Part shown: in pieces, positions 17,688 to 27,451 of the stretch
Layout: each line of letters begins with the position of its first letter
How positions within the stretch are numbered: position 1 is the first letter of the stretch
Assembly (NCBI RefSeq): GCF_000372365.1
Contig: NZ_AQUU01000011.1
Location: 1 to 64,000 of the forward strand
DNA from: Aggregatibacter actinomycetemcomitans DSM 8324
GTDB taxonomy: Bacteria; Pseudomonadota; Gammaproteobacteria; Enterobacterales; Pasteurellaceae
Reading direction: 5' to 3'
Length of the DNA stretch: 64,000 nucleotides
Position numbers and translations under genes: made by a program
Notes under the pieces: generated by a model
Database searches by the model: none
Seen by the model: the letters and a program-made list of their open reading frames with translations, nothing else
What the model was told of the DNA's origin: nothing

Positions 17688-17937
17688 AAGGAATTTCCTC
17701 CTACGTTTTATCTCATATAATTGCCACATAACCTGCCTTCCCTTTTCATAAACCGCGCTAAATATACCATTAATAAGGCAGATTATCCCACAAAAACGTT
17801 TGAAAAACCGACCGCACTTTGCCTCAAATTCCCGTTGACTGAGCTGCCCGTGCACTCCGAAATACGCGCCTGCTTATTTAAAAGAAAACGGTATTCCTCA
17901 AAGAATACCGTTTTTCATTTTTAGTTAATGGGGAAAA

Positions 17938-19596
17938 TCAACAATCCTGTTTCCCATAAGCCTCTTGGCGCAAAATAGCGCGGACGGCGGCGTCGAAGTC
18001 GGCTAGGACTTGGTCGGCATTTTTCGGGTCAGTGCCGCGGGCGTCGAGGTAGAACTTGATTTTCGGTTCGGTACCGGACGGACGGGCAATTAAACGGCTG
18101 CCGTTTTCAAGTACAAAGACCAGAATGTCACTTTGGCGGTCGGTTTTGGTGTGGTCGATAAATTGCGCCACATTGAAACCACCGATTTGGCTTGGCGGAT
18201 TGTTGCGAAGTGCGGTCATTAATTTGCCGATTTCGGAAAGATCACTGACGCGAATGGAAATTTGCCCGCTCACATACGCACCGAATTCACTGGTGAATTC
18301 TGCCGCATAATCCGCCAAAGTCTTGCCTTGTTTTTTCAGATGGCGCACTAAATCCAAGAACACAATGGCGGCGGAGATACCGTCTTTGTCGCGCACTTTA
18401 TCCGGGTCAACCAAGTAGCCAAGGGCTTCTTCAAAGCCAAATAATAAGCCCTGTACTTTGCCGATATATTTGAAGCCGGTGAGGGTTTCTTCCGATCCGA
18501 AACCATAGCGCTTAGCGATTTCCGCCAACGCCGGCGAAGACACGAGAGAACACGCCAATACGCCTTTTTTGCCTTGAGCTTGATATTGTTTCGCCAAATA
18601 CCAGCCAAGGAAACAACCTACTACGTTGCCGTGCAGCGGTTTCCAGTTGCCTTCGGCGTCAGGGATTGCCACGGCTAAACGGTCGGCGTCGGGGTCATTG
18701 GCGATAATAAATTCGGCGTTGTTTTCTTTCGCCACCTTAATTGCCAAATCCAATGCACCTTTTTCTTCCGGATTCGGGAAATTAACAGTCGGAAATGTGC
18801 CGTCCGGCCACACTTGTTCGGCGACAATATGCGGTTGAGGCAAACCCGCTTTTGTCAAGGTTTTGCTCAACACTTCATAACCCACACCGTGCATCGCGGT
18901 ATAAACATAGTTAATATCCGTTTGCGGTTCTTTGGCAAGTGAAGCGGTTTTGGCGATATAGGCATCCACCACGGTGTCGTCTAACACCGCATAATCCTGA
19001 CTGCGCGGTAAATCCTTAATACTGCCGGCAGCGACTTTATCAATAAGTGCGGCGATTTGTTTATCTGCCGGGGAAACGATTTGTCCACCGCCGTTGGCTT
19101 TGCCTAAATACACTTTATAACCGTTATCTTCCGGCGGGTTATGGCTGGCGGTGACCATCACGCCGGCGGTGGTGTCGAAATATTGAATGGCATAGGCCAA
19201 CACCGGCGTTGGCAATTTGCGCGGTAATAAATAGGCTTTAATGCCCGCGCCTGCCATGATTTCGGCGGTATCACGCGCAAATACATAGGAATTTTTACGT
19301 CCGTCATAACCAATCACGATCGAAGGTTGCTTGTCGTATTCTTTTAAGAATAATGCCAAACCTCCGGCGGCTTGCGCCACCAACACGCGGTTCATGCCCA
19401 TGGAACCTGCTTGCAGGCGACCACGTAAACCTGCGGTGCCGAATTGTAAGCGCCCGCTAAAGCGTTCGGCGAGTTCGGCTTGTGCCTTAGCATCACCGCC
19501 TTTCGCAGCACTTAAAAGTGCGGTCAATTCTGCGTGTGTTTCCACATCCGGATCTTGGTTTAACCAATTTTGTGCGGTATCAAAAAGTACTGACAT
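17938..19596 (-). CDS. Phosphohexomutase (phosphoglucomutase/phosphomannomutase family)
   Basis: A 552-aa enzyme of the alpha-D-phosphohexomutase superfamily. The phosphoserine loop is MVTASHNPPEDNGYKVY, the metal loop ANDPDADRLAVA, the sugar-binding loop GFEEALGYLVDPDKVRDKDG, and the phosphate-binding loop RPSGTEPKIKFYL near the C-terminus. It interconverts hexose 1- and 6-phosphates for nucleotide sugars and glycogen. The size matches the bacterial YhxB/PgcA group rather than the 450-aa ManB or GlmM types, so substrate preference cannot be fixed from sequence. The start at 19596 has AAGGAG six to seven bases upstream. Confidence 0.85.
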   Translation of the reverse strand: MSVLFDTAQNWLNQDPDVETHAELTALLSAAKGGDAKAQAELAERFSGRLQFGTAGLRGRLQAGSMGMNRVLVAQAAGGLALFLKEYDKQPSIVIGYDGRKNSYVFARDTAEIMAGAGIKAYLLPRKLPTPVLAYAIQYFDTTAGVMVTASHNPPEDNGYKVYLGKANGGGQIVSPADKQIAALIDKVAAGSIKDLPRSQDYAVLDDTVVDAYIAKTASLAKEPQTDINYVYTAMHGVGYEVLSKTLTKAGLPQPHIVAEQVWPDGTFPTVNFPNPEEKGALDLAIKVAKENNAEFIIANDPDADRLAVAIPDAEGNWKPLHGNVVGCFLGWYLAKQYQAQGKKGVLACSLVSSPALAEIAKRYGFGSEETLTGFKYIGKVQGLLFGFEEALGYLVDPDKVRDKDGISAAIVFLDLVRHLKKQGKTLADYAAEFTSEFGAYVSGQISIRVSDLSEIGKLMTALRNNPPSQIGGFNVAQFIDHTKTDRQSDILVFVLENGSRLIARPSGTEPKIKFYLDARGTDPKNADQVLADFDAAVRAILRQEAYGKQDC

Positions 19597-19901
19597 ACTC
19601 TCTCCTTCCCTAAAGTCAATGTACAAATCTTCCCCTAGCCTATCGAAAAACCACGAAAAGTAAAATGATTATTTCCGATTAATTTGCGACACTTTGATCT
19701 ATTTCACAGATTCGACGTAAGGCAATCGATTACATGGTTTTCATACAAATTTTATTACGTCAAAATCCGATAAAAAAATCAAATTAATCACTCTTTTGAC
19801 GCCTAAAGTGCGGTAAAAATTTTCGGCGTTTTTCCTTTCAAAAAAAGCGTTTTTTTGCTATAACTGACGCAGTTTTTTCAATTAATCTTAGGAGACTTAT
19901 T

Positions 19902-20585
19902 ATGGAATTAGTTTTTATTCGTCACGGCTTCAGTGAATGGAATGCAAAAAACTTATTTACCGGTTGGCGTGATGTGAATTTAACCGAACGTGGTGTGGAA
20001 GAAGCCAAAGCGGCAGGAAAAAAGTTATTAGACGCCGGTTTTGAATTCGACATCGCCTTCACTTCCGTCCTGACCCGTGCCATTAAAACCTGTAACATCG
20101 TCTTGGAAGAATCCCACCAATTATGGATCCCGCAAGTGAAAAACTGGCGCTTAAACGAACGTCACTACGGCGAATTACAAGGCTTAGACAAAAAAGCCAC
20201 CGCCGAAAAATATGGTGACGAACAAGTTCACATCTGGCGCCGTTCCTACGACACATTACCACCATTACTTGATCCGAAAGATCCAAATTCCGCTCACAAC
20301 GACCGTCGCTACGCCCATTTACCGGATGATGTGATTCCGGACGGCGAGAACCTGAAAGTCACGTTAGCGCGCGTGCTTCCGTTCTGGGATGACCAAATCG
20401 CCCTTGCCCTCTTAAGCGGTAAGCGCGTTTTAGTGGTTGCTCACGGTAACTCTTTACGTGCATTGGCAAAACACATTGAAGGCATTTCCGACGCAGACAT
20501 TATGGATTTAGAAATCCCGACCGGTCAGCCGTTGGTTTACAAATTAGATGATAATCTGAAAGTGGTTGAGAAATTCTATTTGTAA
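19902..20585 (+). CDS. gpmA: 2,3-bisphosphoglycerate-dependent phosphoglycerate mutase
   Basis: A 227-aa glycolytic enzyme converting 3- to 2-phosphoglycerate. The catalytic histidine motif [10 protein letters not shown] is at residues 5-14, and [12 protein letters not shown] and [10 protein letters not shown] hold further active-site residues. Length and text are typical of dPGM. TAGGAGA precedes the ATG, and TATAAC at 19859-19864 could be the -10 element. The gene stands alone and ends in an uptake-signal terminator. Confidence 0.95.
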   Translation: MELVFIRHGFSEWNAKNLFTGWRDVNLTERGVEEAKAAGKKLLDAGFEFDIAFTSVLTRAIKTCNIVLEESHQLWIPQVKNWRLNERHYGELQGLDKKATAEKYGDEQVHIWRRSYDTLPPLLDPKDPNSAHNDRRYAHLPDDVIPDGENLKVTLARVLPFWDDQIALALLSGKRVLVVAHGNSLRALAKHIEGISDADIMDLEIPTGQPLVYKLDDNLKVVEKFYL

Positions 20586-20607
20586 TCAGATATAAATTCG
20601 CCATAGA

Positions 20608-20649
20608 AAACAACCGCACTTTATGAGGGTAAAGTGCGGTTGTTTTTTT
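20608..20649 (+). terminator. Paired uptake-signal hairpin terminator after gpmA
   Basis: Inverted ACCGCACTT and AAGTGCGGT flank a 6-base loop in a 16-bp stem, followed by a T run. It can stop both gpmA and the convergent yfbU transcript. Confidence 0.8.
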
Positions 20650-20669
20650 CGGTGTTTTTTAAACCCGAT

Positions 20670-21164
20670 TTAAGCATTCAGAATATTTTGAATTTCCACC
20701 ATGCTTAAATGATATTCATGCGGACAAGCGCGCCAGACTTCGAGCATACGGGAATATTTGTCCCACATAGGGGTTTGGGAATCGCAGCCGTGTTCGCAAC
20801 GCATAAATTCCTGATATTTCCCTTCTACGCCGGTGATGAAACGCAGGTAGCTTAGGTATTTCTTCTCACGAATGGCGCAATAACCGACGAACTGTAAACG
20901 ATGTTCGCTTAATTCGGATTTGTTCTCTAAATTGTTGTAAGAAATTTGAAGTGCTTTATACATTTCCAAAGTATCTAACACTATTTGACATTCGCGTTCC
21001 GAAATGTTGGTGAAATCATTTTCCAAAGTGTTTAATTCTAAAGCAAAGCCGCCTTTTACAATGGTTTCCAAACGTTGATATTTAGCGGCATTATCACAAT
21101 CGAGTAGGCTCATTAACTTATATTGATTAGCTAAAATCAAACGTTGAGTAGTTGACATTTCCAT
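20670..21164 (-). CDS. yfbU: YfbU family protein
   Basis: A 164-aa cytosolic protein starting MEMSTTQRLILANQYKLMSL and containing LDTLEMYKALQISYNNL and FVGYCAIREKKYLSYLRF. It is the conserved YfbU family of Gammaproteobacteria, whose function is not settled. The start at 21164 is preferred over 21170 because GGGAGA sits eight bases before it. It ends opposite gpmA and shares its terminator. Confidence 0.85.
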   Translation of the reverse strand: MEMSTTQRLILANQYKLMSLLDCDNAAKYQRLETIVKGGFALELNTLENDFTNISERECQIVLDTLEMYKALQISYNNLENKSELSEHRLQFVGYCAIREKKYLSYLRFITGVEGKYQEFMRCEHGCDSQTPMWDKYSRMLEVWRACPHEYHLSMVEIQNILNA

Positions 21165-21181
21165 AATCATTCTCCCATTTA

Positions 21182-21925
21182 TTAATTGATTTGATTGAGT
21201 ATATCTTGTGATAACTCTGAATCTGCTTGTTTTCCTTTGCTCTCATTAATACGCTGGTCTAAATTTTGGAAATAAGCCTCACGAAAAGCGACATACGGAT
21301 CTTGTGCCTGATCCAATAAGGCTTCTTTGTCTATCAGTTTAGCACGTGTATCAATACTTTGCAGACCCGCTTTTAAAAAGCCCCAAGGACCAAGCAGGGA
21401 AAGCATCGGGTAAGTGGTATCCGCCAGGTTGCCGATGTCTTGGCGTGGCGTTGCCGGTCCGTATAACGGTAACATCACATAAGGTCCGGTGCCGACGCCG
21501 TAGCTGCCCAAGGTATCGCCGAAACGGTTATCGCCTTGTTTTTTCAGCGGATCGCTATAACTTGCCACGTCAATTAAACCGCCCAAACCGAAAATCGTAT
21601 TAATCCAGAAACGGTTGAAGTGAATCAGCGCTTGCTTGAATTCACCCTGCACCAAACGGTTGGCGAAACTTGCCGGTTCATCCAGATTATCCGCTACATT
21701 AATCACACCGGTGCGCACCGGGCTTGGCACATATTCTTTCCAGCCTTTGGCAAGTGGCTTTAACACATAGGGATCGGCAACATTATAGTTGAAATCCCAC
21801 ATTTTACGGTTAAACCCTTCTAACGCATCTTTGCGTTCACCGGTTTCCGGATCGATGGTGGATGAACAGCCGGCCAGCACGACGGAACCAAGCAATAAGG
21901 CGGCTAAAAGTTTCTGTGTTTTCAT
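21182..21925 (-). CDS. mlaA: MlaA (VacJ) outer-membrane lipid-asymmetry lipoprotein
   Basis: A 247-aa lipoprotein with signal peptide and lipobox LAGCSS. It has the MlaA core: DALEGFNRKMWDFNYNVADP, then NRFWINTIFGLGGLIDVA and the family hallmark YGVGTGPYVMLPLYGP. MlaA removes misplaced phospholipids from the outer leaflet together with a porin and hands them to MlaC. The start at 21925 is the methionine before the basic KTQK of the leader; frames further upstream lack a ribosome site. Its mla partners are not adjacent here. Confidence 0.92.
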   Translation of the reverse strand: MKTQKLLAALLLGSVVLAGCSSTIDPETGERKDALEGFNRKMWDFNYNVADPYVLKPLAKGWKEYVPSPVRTGVINVADNLDEPASFANRLVQGEFKQALIHFNRFWINTIFGLGGLIDVASYSDPLKKQGDNRFGDTLGSYGVGTGPYVMLPLYGPATPRQDIGNLADTTYPMLSLLGPWGFLKAGLQSIDTRAKLIDKEALLDQAQDPYVAFREAYFQNLDQRINESKGKQADSELSQDILNQIN

Positions 21926-22023
21926 AATGACACTCTGTTTAATTAAAAATGGCTTCATTGTAAACAACTTGCCTGTTAACTACAAAAATTTTTGGAAAAC
22001 AGACCGCACTTTATGCCGCCCGA

Positions 22024-23607
22024 TTATTTGTTCACGGGGGCTTGTGCGGACGAAAAATACATTCGCTCAAAAGGGATTTCATATTGCGACTGATTAAACC
22101 CCACGCCTTTTAATTCATTGGCGAACACTGCTTTGGTGCGGGCATAAGTCAACGGCAGATAAACCGCCTGATCCGCCAGCGTTCTCCATAAATTCACATA
22201 AAGTTTCTTGCGTAGCGTTTCGTCGGGCGTGATCAATAATTCGCCGATAATTAGGTTTATTTCCGGTTTGTTTTTCAGCCCTTTTTGTGCCTGATAATCG
22301 GCATGGGCGGGGCTGCGGAAAGAAGAAATGTAAGACGCGGGTTCATAAGGCTTGCCCCAGGAAAGGGAATATTGCACATCAAAGTCGCCGGTTTTTTGCC
22401 GTTCCAGATATGCCGTTTTTTCTTCGCCAACAATGCGTAAATCCACACCGATGTTTTTTAAATCCGTCTGGATAAGTTCGGCAATTTCTTTTTCCGCCGC
22501 ATTATCGGCGTTATAAGAAAACAGCAAGGACAAGACTTTATCTTGCTTTTCTCGCACGGATTTCCCTGCCGGCAATTTCCAGCCTGCAAAATCTAATAGT
22601 TGGCGGGCTTTAGCTATATCGTAATCGAAGGTTTTCACTTCCACATCACTGTAAGGGACATTTTTTGACATCAGCGTCTGCGCTACACTTTCCGAATTGG
22701 CAAACACCGTTTGCGCAATACCTTGCTTGTTGACGGCGTGTTCCAACGCTTCACGCACCGGCAATTCGCCGGTAATTTCCCGTCCGCTGTTTAGTATGAT
22801 GAAACGGGTGGCGGTGGGTTCGCTTAACAGAGTGGAAAGCGTTTTAGAGGATTTCAGCTTATCAAAGGCATCCATGTTAACCATGTCGCCGTCGGAACCG
22901 AAAATTAACTGAATATCGCCGTTTTCCAATGCCGCCAACATGGCTTGGCGATCAGATATGACATTCCACACTACGGCATTTAATTGTGGCTTTTTGCCCC
23001 AATAGTGCGGGTTTACGGTAAAACGGGCGTATTGATTTTCTTCATGCGCCACCAACATCCAAGGACCGGTGCCGGCGTATTCTTTCACGCCATCTTTGGT
23101 TTTGCCGTCAATGAACGATTTCGGTGAAATAAAACGAAACGGGCGGGTTAAGCTCAGTTCGGTGAGGGTCGGGTAATAGGCGTTTTTGAGTTTCAGTTCA
23201 ATGGTGTAATCGTCAATAACGCGCACGCTGTCGATTTGTTGCACCAGCTCCAACCATGCATGACGGGTATAATTATCCAGTACGGCATCGATGTTCAGCT
23301 TCACCGCCTGCGCATTGAATGGTTCGCCGTCGCTGAATTTGACATCTTTGCGTAATTTGAAAATATAGGTTTTGCCATCCGGCGAGATACTCCAACTTTC
23401 CGCCAAATACGGCTGTGGACCGAATTCCGTATTCAGCACCAAGGGTTCAAACACCATATTCTGCGCTGCCATTTCACCGCTATACAAATGCGGATTAATA
23501 TCACGAATATCTTTCGTGCTGGCGTAATCCAATTCGTTGTTTTGCATATTCGCCCAGCTTGGCAAGGCGGTGAAAAGTGCGGTCAGAATTAAAGTTATTT
23601 TTTTCAT
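22024..23607 (-). CDS. nikA: NikA-like ABC transporter substrate-binding protein
   Basis: A 527-aa periplasmic binding protein of the SBP_bac_5 type. The leader KKITLILTALFTALPSWA is followed by DIRDINPHLYSGEMAAQNMV, AESWSISPDGKTYIFKLRKD and HAWLELVQQID, all close to E. coli NikA along the length. NikA binds nickel through a metallophore or histidine, and related proteins bind heme or peptides. No nikBCDE genes are adjacent, so the permease must be elsewhere or the protein has another partner. The start at 23607 has GGAGAG upstream. Nickel is the best guess, not proven. Confidence 0.75.
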   Translation of the reverse strand: MKKITLILTALFTALPSWANMQNNELDYASTKDIRDINPHLYSGEMAAQNMVFEPLVLNTEFGPQPYLAESWSISPDGKTYIFKLRKDVKFSDGEPFNAQAVKLNIDAVLDNYTRHAWLELVQQIDSVRVIDDYTIELKLKNAYYPTLTELSLTRPFRFISPKSFIDGKTKDGVKEYAGTGPWMLVAHEENQYARFTVNPHYWGKKPQLNAVVWNVISDRQAMLAALENGDIQLIFGSDGDMVNMDAFDKLKSSKTLSTLLSEPTATRFIILNSGREITGELPVREALEHAVNKQGIAQTVFANSESVAQTLMSKNVPYSDVEVKTFDYDIAKARQLLDFAGWKLPAGKSVREKQDKVLSLLFSYNADNAAEKEIAELIQTDLKNIGVDLRIVGEEKTAYLERQKTGDFDVQYSLSWGKPYEPASYISSFRSPAHADYQAQKGLKNKPEINLIIGELLITPDETLRKKLYVNLWRTLADQAVYLPLTYARTKAVFANELKGVGFNQSQYEIPFERMYFSSAQAPVNK

Positions 23608-23672
23608 GAATCTCTCCATCTATAAACAAAAGGCATGATACAACTATCATGCCTAAAATCAAAAGAGAAAGA

Positions 23673-25004
23673 TTAAAGAATAAAGCGGCTTAAATCTTCG
23701 TTCTCGATGACATCGCCGAGCGCTTCGCTGACATACGCCGCGTCAATGCTGACAGTTTGTCCGTCCATATCGCTGGCGTTGAAGGAAATTTTATCCATCA
23801 AACGTTCCATCACCGTATGCAACCGGCGGGCGCCGATGTTCTCGGTTTTCTCATTCACGCGGAATGCCGCCTCGGCGATTTTCTTAATGGCATCTTGGGT
23901 GAATTCAATGTTCACGCCTTCCGTCGCCATCAAGGCTTTGTATTGCTCCGTTAAAGAGGCATTCGGTTCGGCTAGAATGCGCTCAAAATCACCAGCGGTG
24001 AGTGCCGACAATTCCACGCGAATCGGCAAACGCCCCTGTAATTCCGGGATCAAATCGGACGGGCGCGCCACTTGGAATGCGCCGGAGGCAATAAACAGAA
24101 TATGATCGGTTTTCACCATGCCGTGCTTGGTGTTAACGGTAGAACCTTCCACCAGTGGTAGCAAGTCGCGCTGCACGCCTTCACGGGACACATCCGCCCC
24201 GCTATATTCGCCTTTTTTACAGATTTTATCAATTTCATCAATAAACACGATACCGTTTTGTTCCACCGCATCAATAGCTTTTTGTTTCAGCTCTTCCGGA
24301 TTCACCAATTTCGCCGCCTCGTCATCAACTAAAGTTTTTAACGCATCCTTAATTTTCATTTTGCGTTTTTTGGTTTGCCCGCTGGACAGATTCTGGAACA
24401 TGGATTGCAGCTGGCTGGTCATGTCTTCCATGCCCGGAGGTGCCATAATTTCCACGCCCATCGGCACACCGGCGACATCAATCTCCACTTCTTTATCATC
24501 AAGCTCACCTTCACGTAATTTCTTACGGAAAATCTGACGGGTATTGTTTTGTACATCGCGGTTTTCCATTTCGCCCCATTGGTTTTTCGCCGCCGGCAAT
24601 AAGGCGTCTAAAATACGTTCTTCCGCCGCTTCTTCCGCTTTCACGCGATTTTTTTCAATTTCCGTCTGACGCACCAGTTTCATAGCGCTGTCGGTTAAGT
24701 CGCGGATAATGGAATCCACTTCTTTCCCCACATAGCCTACTTCGGTAAATTTGGTGGCTTCCACTTTAATGAACGGTGCATTGGCTAACTTTGCCAAGCG
24801 ACGGGCGATTTCGGTTTTTCCCACCCCGGTCGGACCAATCATTAAAATATTTTTCGGTGTCACTTCATAACGCATCGGCTCCTGCAACTGCATTCTGCGC
24901 CAGCGATTGCGCAATGCAATTGCCACCGCTCTTTTCGCTTCACTTTGCCCGATAATATGTTGATCTAATTCAGAGACTATTTCACGCGGAGTCATCTCAG
25001 ACAT
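23673..25004 (-). CDS. hslU: HslU ATPase of the HslUV protease
   Basis: A 443-aa AAA+ unfoldase: N-terminal [20 protein letters not shown], Walker [20 protein letters not shown], the pore motif GYVGKEVDS, an inserted I-domain (about residues 110-240), Walker [12 protein letters not shown], and the C-terminal LSRFIL tail that docks on HslV. Length is as expected. It lies 20 nt after hslV in one operon, usually under heat-shock control; no sigma-32 promoter was assigned here. Confidence 0.96.
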   Translation of the reverse strand: MSEMTPREIVSELDQHIIGQSEAKRAVAIALRNRWRRMQLQEPMRYEVTPKNILMIGPTGVGKTEIARRLAKLANAPFIKVEATKFTEVGYVGKEVDSIIRDLTDSAMKLVRQTEIEKNRVKAEEAAEERILDALLPAAKNQWGEMENRDVQNNTRQIFRKKLREGELDDKEVEIDVAGVPMGVEIMAPPGMEDMTSQLQSMFQNLSSGQTKKRKMKIKDALKTLVDDEAAKLVNPEELKQKAIDAVEQNGIVFIDEIDKICKKGEYSGADVSREGVQRDLLPLVEGSTVNTKHGMVKTDHILFIASGAFQVARPSDLIPELQGRLPIRVELSALTAGDFERILAEPNASLTEQYKALMATEGVNIEFTQDAIKKIAEAAFRVNEKTENIGARRLHTVMERLMDKISFNASDMDGQTVSIDAAYVSEALGDVIENEDLSRFIL

Positions 25005-25024
25005 AGTTTATTCCTTATGATTTC

Positions 25025-25552
25025 TTAATTCGGTAATTCTTCAATGGTGAAATTAGTGTTGGTGAACACGCAAATCTCACCGGCAATTTTCAATGATTTC
25101 TCCACAATTTCACGGGCAGATAAATCGGTGTTTTCCACCAACGCACGAGCGGCGGATAAAGCGTAGTTACCGCCGGAACCGATGGCAAGGATTTGATCTG
25201 TTTCTGGCTGCACCACATCGCCGATACCGGTGATAATCAGACTTTCTTTTTCATCTGCCACAATCAGCATGGCTTCCAACTTCCGCAATGCGCGGTCGGT
25301 GCGCCAATCTTTCGCCAATTCCACCGCACTTTTCAGCAAGTGCCCTTGGTGCATTTCCAGTTTACGTTCAAATAATTCAAATAGCGTAAAGGCATCCGCC
25401 GTGCCGCCAGCAAATCCCGCCAACACTTTACCGTTATACAAACGACGCACCTTGCGCGCGTTACCCTTCATCACTGTATTGCCCAGAGAAACCTGTCCAT
25501 CCCCGCCGACAACCACTTTACCGTTGCGACGTACACTTACAATCGTTGTCAT
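25025..25552 (-). CDS. hslV: HslV peptidase of the HslUV protease
   Basis: A 175-aa N-terminal-threonine protease. After removal of Met, the chain begins [20 protein letters not shown], with the catalytic Thr at position 1, and [17 protein letters not shown] further on. It degrades proteins unfolded by HslU. The start at 25552 gives the Met-Thr-Thr processing site; one extra Met upstream would move the threonine away. It is the first gene of hslVU. Confidence 0.95.
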   Translation of the reverse strand: MTTIVSVRRNGKVVVGGDGQVSLGNTVMKGNARKVRRLYNGKVLAGFAGGTADAFTLFELFERKLEMHQGHLLKSAVELAKDWRTDRALRKLEAMLIVADEKESLIITGIGDVVQPETDQILAIGSGGNYALSAARALVENTDLSAREIVEKSLKIAGEICVFTNTNFTIEELPN

Positions 25553-25766
25553 CATTTGTCCTTTTTTACTAAGAAAAGATGTGGGCTATATTGTGGTGAA
25601 TTCGCAGAATTCAAGAGAAAAGATCACTGATTATTTCTCCGCCAATTATCCCGACAAAGTGTGACCATGATCAGAATTTTACATAGCAAACGATTGCTTA
25701 AATTGCACAATGGAATAGAACAGGTACGATAACTACCGTCAATTAACAACGCACTCAGGAGTTACC

Positions 25767-26474
25767 ATGAAAAACCTCGTTAAATTATCCCTCATCGCCA
25801 TGCTAACAGCCGCAACCCTTCCGGCAATGGCGGTAAAAAGCGAACCTTACACCCACCAAGGCACCAACGCCCGAGAAATGTTGGTAGAACAACCGATTCA
25901 CTGGATTTCCGTTGACCAATTGAAAAAAGAATTGGAAGGCAAAGCACCGATGAATATAAGCTTTGATATTGACGACACCGTATTATTCAGCAGCCCGTGT
26001 TTTTATCACGGACAACAAAAATACTCACCGGGTAAACAGGATTATTTGAAAAATCAGGATTTCTGGAACGAAGTAAACGCCGGTTGTGACCAATATTCCA
26101 TTCCAAAACAAATTGCGGTGGATTTAATCAATATGCACCAAGAGCGCGGCGACCAAATTTATTTCATCACCGGTCGTACCGCCGGGGACAAAGACGGCGT
26201 GACCCCGGTGTTACAAAAAGCCTTTAACATCAAAAATATGCACCCGGTAGAATTCATGGGCGGACGTGATCGCACCACCAAATACAACAAAACCCCGGGC
26301 ATTATCGAACACAAAGTCACCATTCACTACGGCGACAGTGACGATGACATTCTTGCCGCCAAAGAAGCCGGCGTTCGTGGCATCCGCCTCATGCGCGCCG
26401 CCAACTCCACATATCAACCGATGCCAACCCTCGGTGGCTACGGCGAAGAAGTGTTAATTAACTCAAGCTACTAG
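25767..26474 (+). CDS. aphA: Class B acid phosphatase AphA
   Basis: A 235-aa periplasmic HAD-type phosphatase: signal peptide ending LPAMA, motif I FDIDDTVLFSSPCF, motif II YFITGRTA, and motif III IHYGDSDDDILAAKEAG. It removes phosphate from nucleotides and other organic monoesters. In Pasteurellaceae such enzymes help supply nucleosides and NAD precursors. CAGGAG lies just before the ATG. It ends in an uptake-signal terminator. Confidence 0.93.
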   Translation: MKNLVKLSLIAMLTAATLPAMAVKSEPYTHQGTNAREMLVEQPIHWISVDQLKKELEGKAPMNISFDIDDTVLFSSPCFYHGQQKYSPGKQDYLKNQDFWNEVNAGCDQYSIPKQIAVDLINMHQERGDQIYFITGRTAGDKDGVTPVLQKAFNIKNMHPVEFMGGRDRTTKYNKTPGIIEHKVTIHYGDSDDDILAAKEAGVRGIRLMRAANSTYQPMPTLGGYGEEVLINSSY

Positions 26475-26498
26475 TTTTTAAAAACACATAAAAAGATA

Positions 26499-26541
26499 GC
26501 CGCACTTTGAAGGAGCCCCCTCAAAGTGCGGTCGTTTTTTT
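26499..26541 (+). terminator. Paired uptake-signal terminator after aphA
   Basis: GCCGCACTTTGA and TCAAAGTGCGGTC form a stem around AGGAGCCCCC, followed by seven T. Confidence 0.75.
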
Positions 26542-26561
26542 ACGATGAATTTCAGCCTCGG

Positions 26562-26690
26562 TTAGAAGCAGATTTCGATAGAAGCGGCAGAGTTGCGACC
26601 CGGGACGTAGAAGCGTTCAACGCCTAATCCGTCTCTATCAATGTTGTTTTCAGCAAAACGGAGAATTCCAAATGTCAACTGCTAAAACAA
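26562..26690 (-). pseudogene. C-terminal remnant of a TonB-dependent receptor
   Basis: The last readable codons before the stop at 26562-26564 give GVERFYVPGRNSAASIEICF. This matches the final beta-strand of TonB-dependent outer-membrane receptors (…RFYxPGRN…aromatic C-terminus). The frame is lost about 40 codons upstream at a TAG. No other part of the receptor is present. The terminal IEICF departs from the usual YKF ending. It is probably a deletion scar of a heme or iron receptor gene. Confidence 0.55.
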
Positions 26691-26855
26691 CGCTCATAAG
26701 GTCAACCACACGAACAATAATGTACCATAGCGCGGTCCAGACGTATTACCTATTGCATAAAAGGTTAATTTCTCTAAAAAAACATAAATTTTGGGGACAA
26801 AACAAATGTACTCATTTATGGTAAATTGAAAATGAACACAGTGTTTTTTAACAAA

Positions 26856-27173
26856 TTACTTATTGTTGTCTAAAATCCGGCTGATTAATTTCAGCCACCG
26901 TACCGCTAAATCCCGTTGTGTCACACTCGCATTAAAAATCGGATCTTCACCCAATACGCCACAAGGCAACTCTTTCGGAATATCGCCACGCCCATAGGCT
27001 TCATAATCCTCGCGCCAATCGCCGTCAAAATAATAACGTTATAAGGCTTCCATTTTTGGTAAAAACGCCTGCCATTTTTCAAAAAACGTTTCCGCTTCAG
27101 CAAGAAAATCATTGGATTCGCTCAAAATGGCTTCCATTTCGGTGATTTGCTCTAAACGTGCTTTCGATAACAT
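26856..27173 (-). pseudogene. DUF4298-like small gene broken by an in-frame TAA
   Basis: From the ATG at 27171-27173 the frame reads MLSKARLEQITEMEAILSES and on to FLPKMEAL, then TAA at 27039-27041 (codon 45). It resumes in the same frame with RYYFDGDWREDYEAYGRGDI, KELPCGVLGEDPIFN and ends at 26856-26858. The joined 104 residues look like DUF4298 proteins: an N-terminal coiled coil, then YY-x(4)-W-x-DYEA. Function of the family is unknown to me. A single nonsense change is the only visible lesion. Confidence 0.65.
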
Positions 27174-27214
27174 TTAACCTCCAAAACGCCTGCAAAAATA
27201 ACCGCACTTTCATC

Positions 27215-27450
27215 TCAAAAGTGCCCTCCTACAACTTGGACAGAGAAAATATTGGGCTCTGTACTGCACAGACTCAAATTGTTTAGTTCCCTCGGTTCCA
27301 AATACAGTTTAAGACGCTCACCACAACCACAGCCTAAATCTAAGACTTGCCCTGTAACTACGGTTTCATTCAGACTGCAGGAGTTACCGCACAGTTTTTG
27401 ATAAAGCACAAAAAAACCACTTTATCATACACGTTTTGCTTTTCCGGCAT
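27215..27450 (-). pseudogene. Remnant of a class I SAM-dependent methyltransferase
   Basis: Starting MPEKQNVYDKVVFL at about 27450, the frame shifts after some 15 codons. Another frame continues LYQKLCGNSCSLNE and the SAM-binding motif VLDLGCGCGERLKLYLEPRE before dying in unrelated text. The order (YD-x-FF...YxxLR...SLNE...motif I) is that of small class I methyltransferases. Only the first third is present, with at least one frameshift. Confidence 0.55.
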
Positions 27451-27451
27451 A

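Noticed and set aside
17688-17855. Longer N-terminus for EnvC
   Set aside because: The extra 56 residues lack a ribosome site and would bury the signal peptide; AGGAGG precedes the GTG at 17685-17687.
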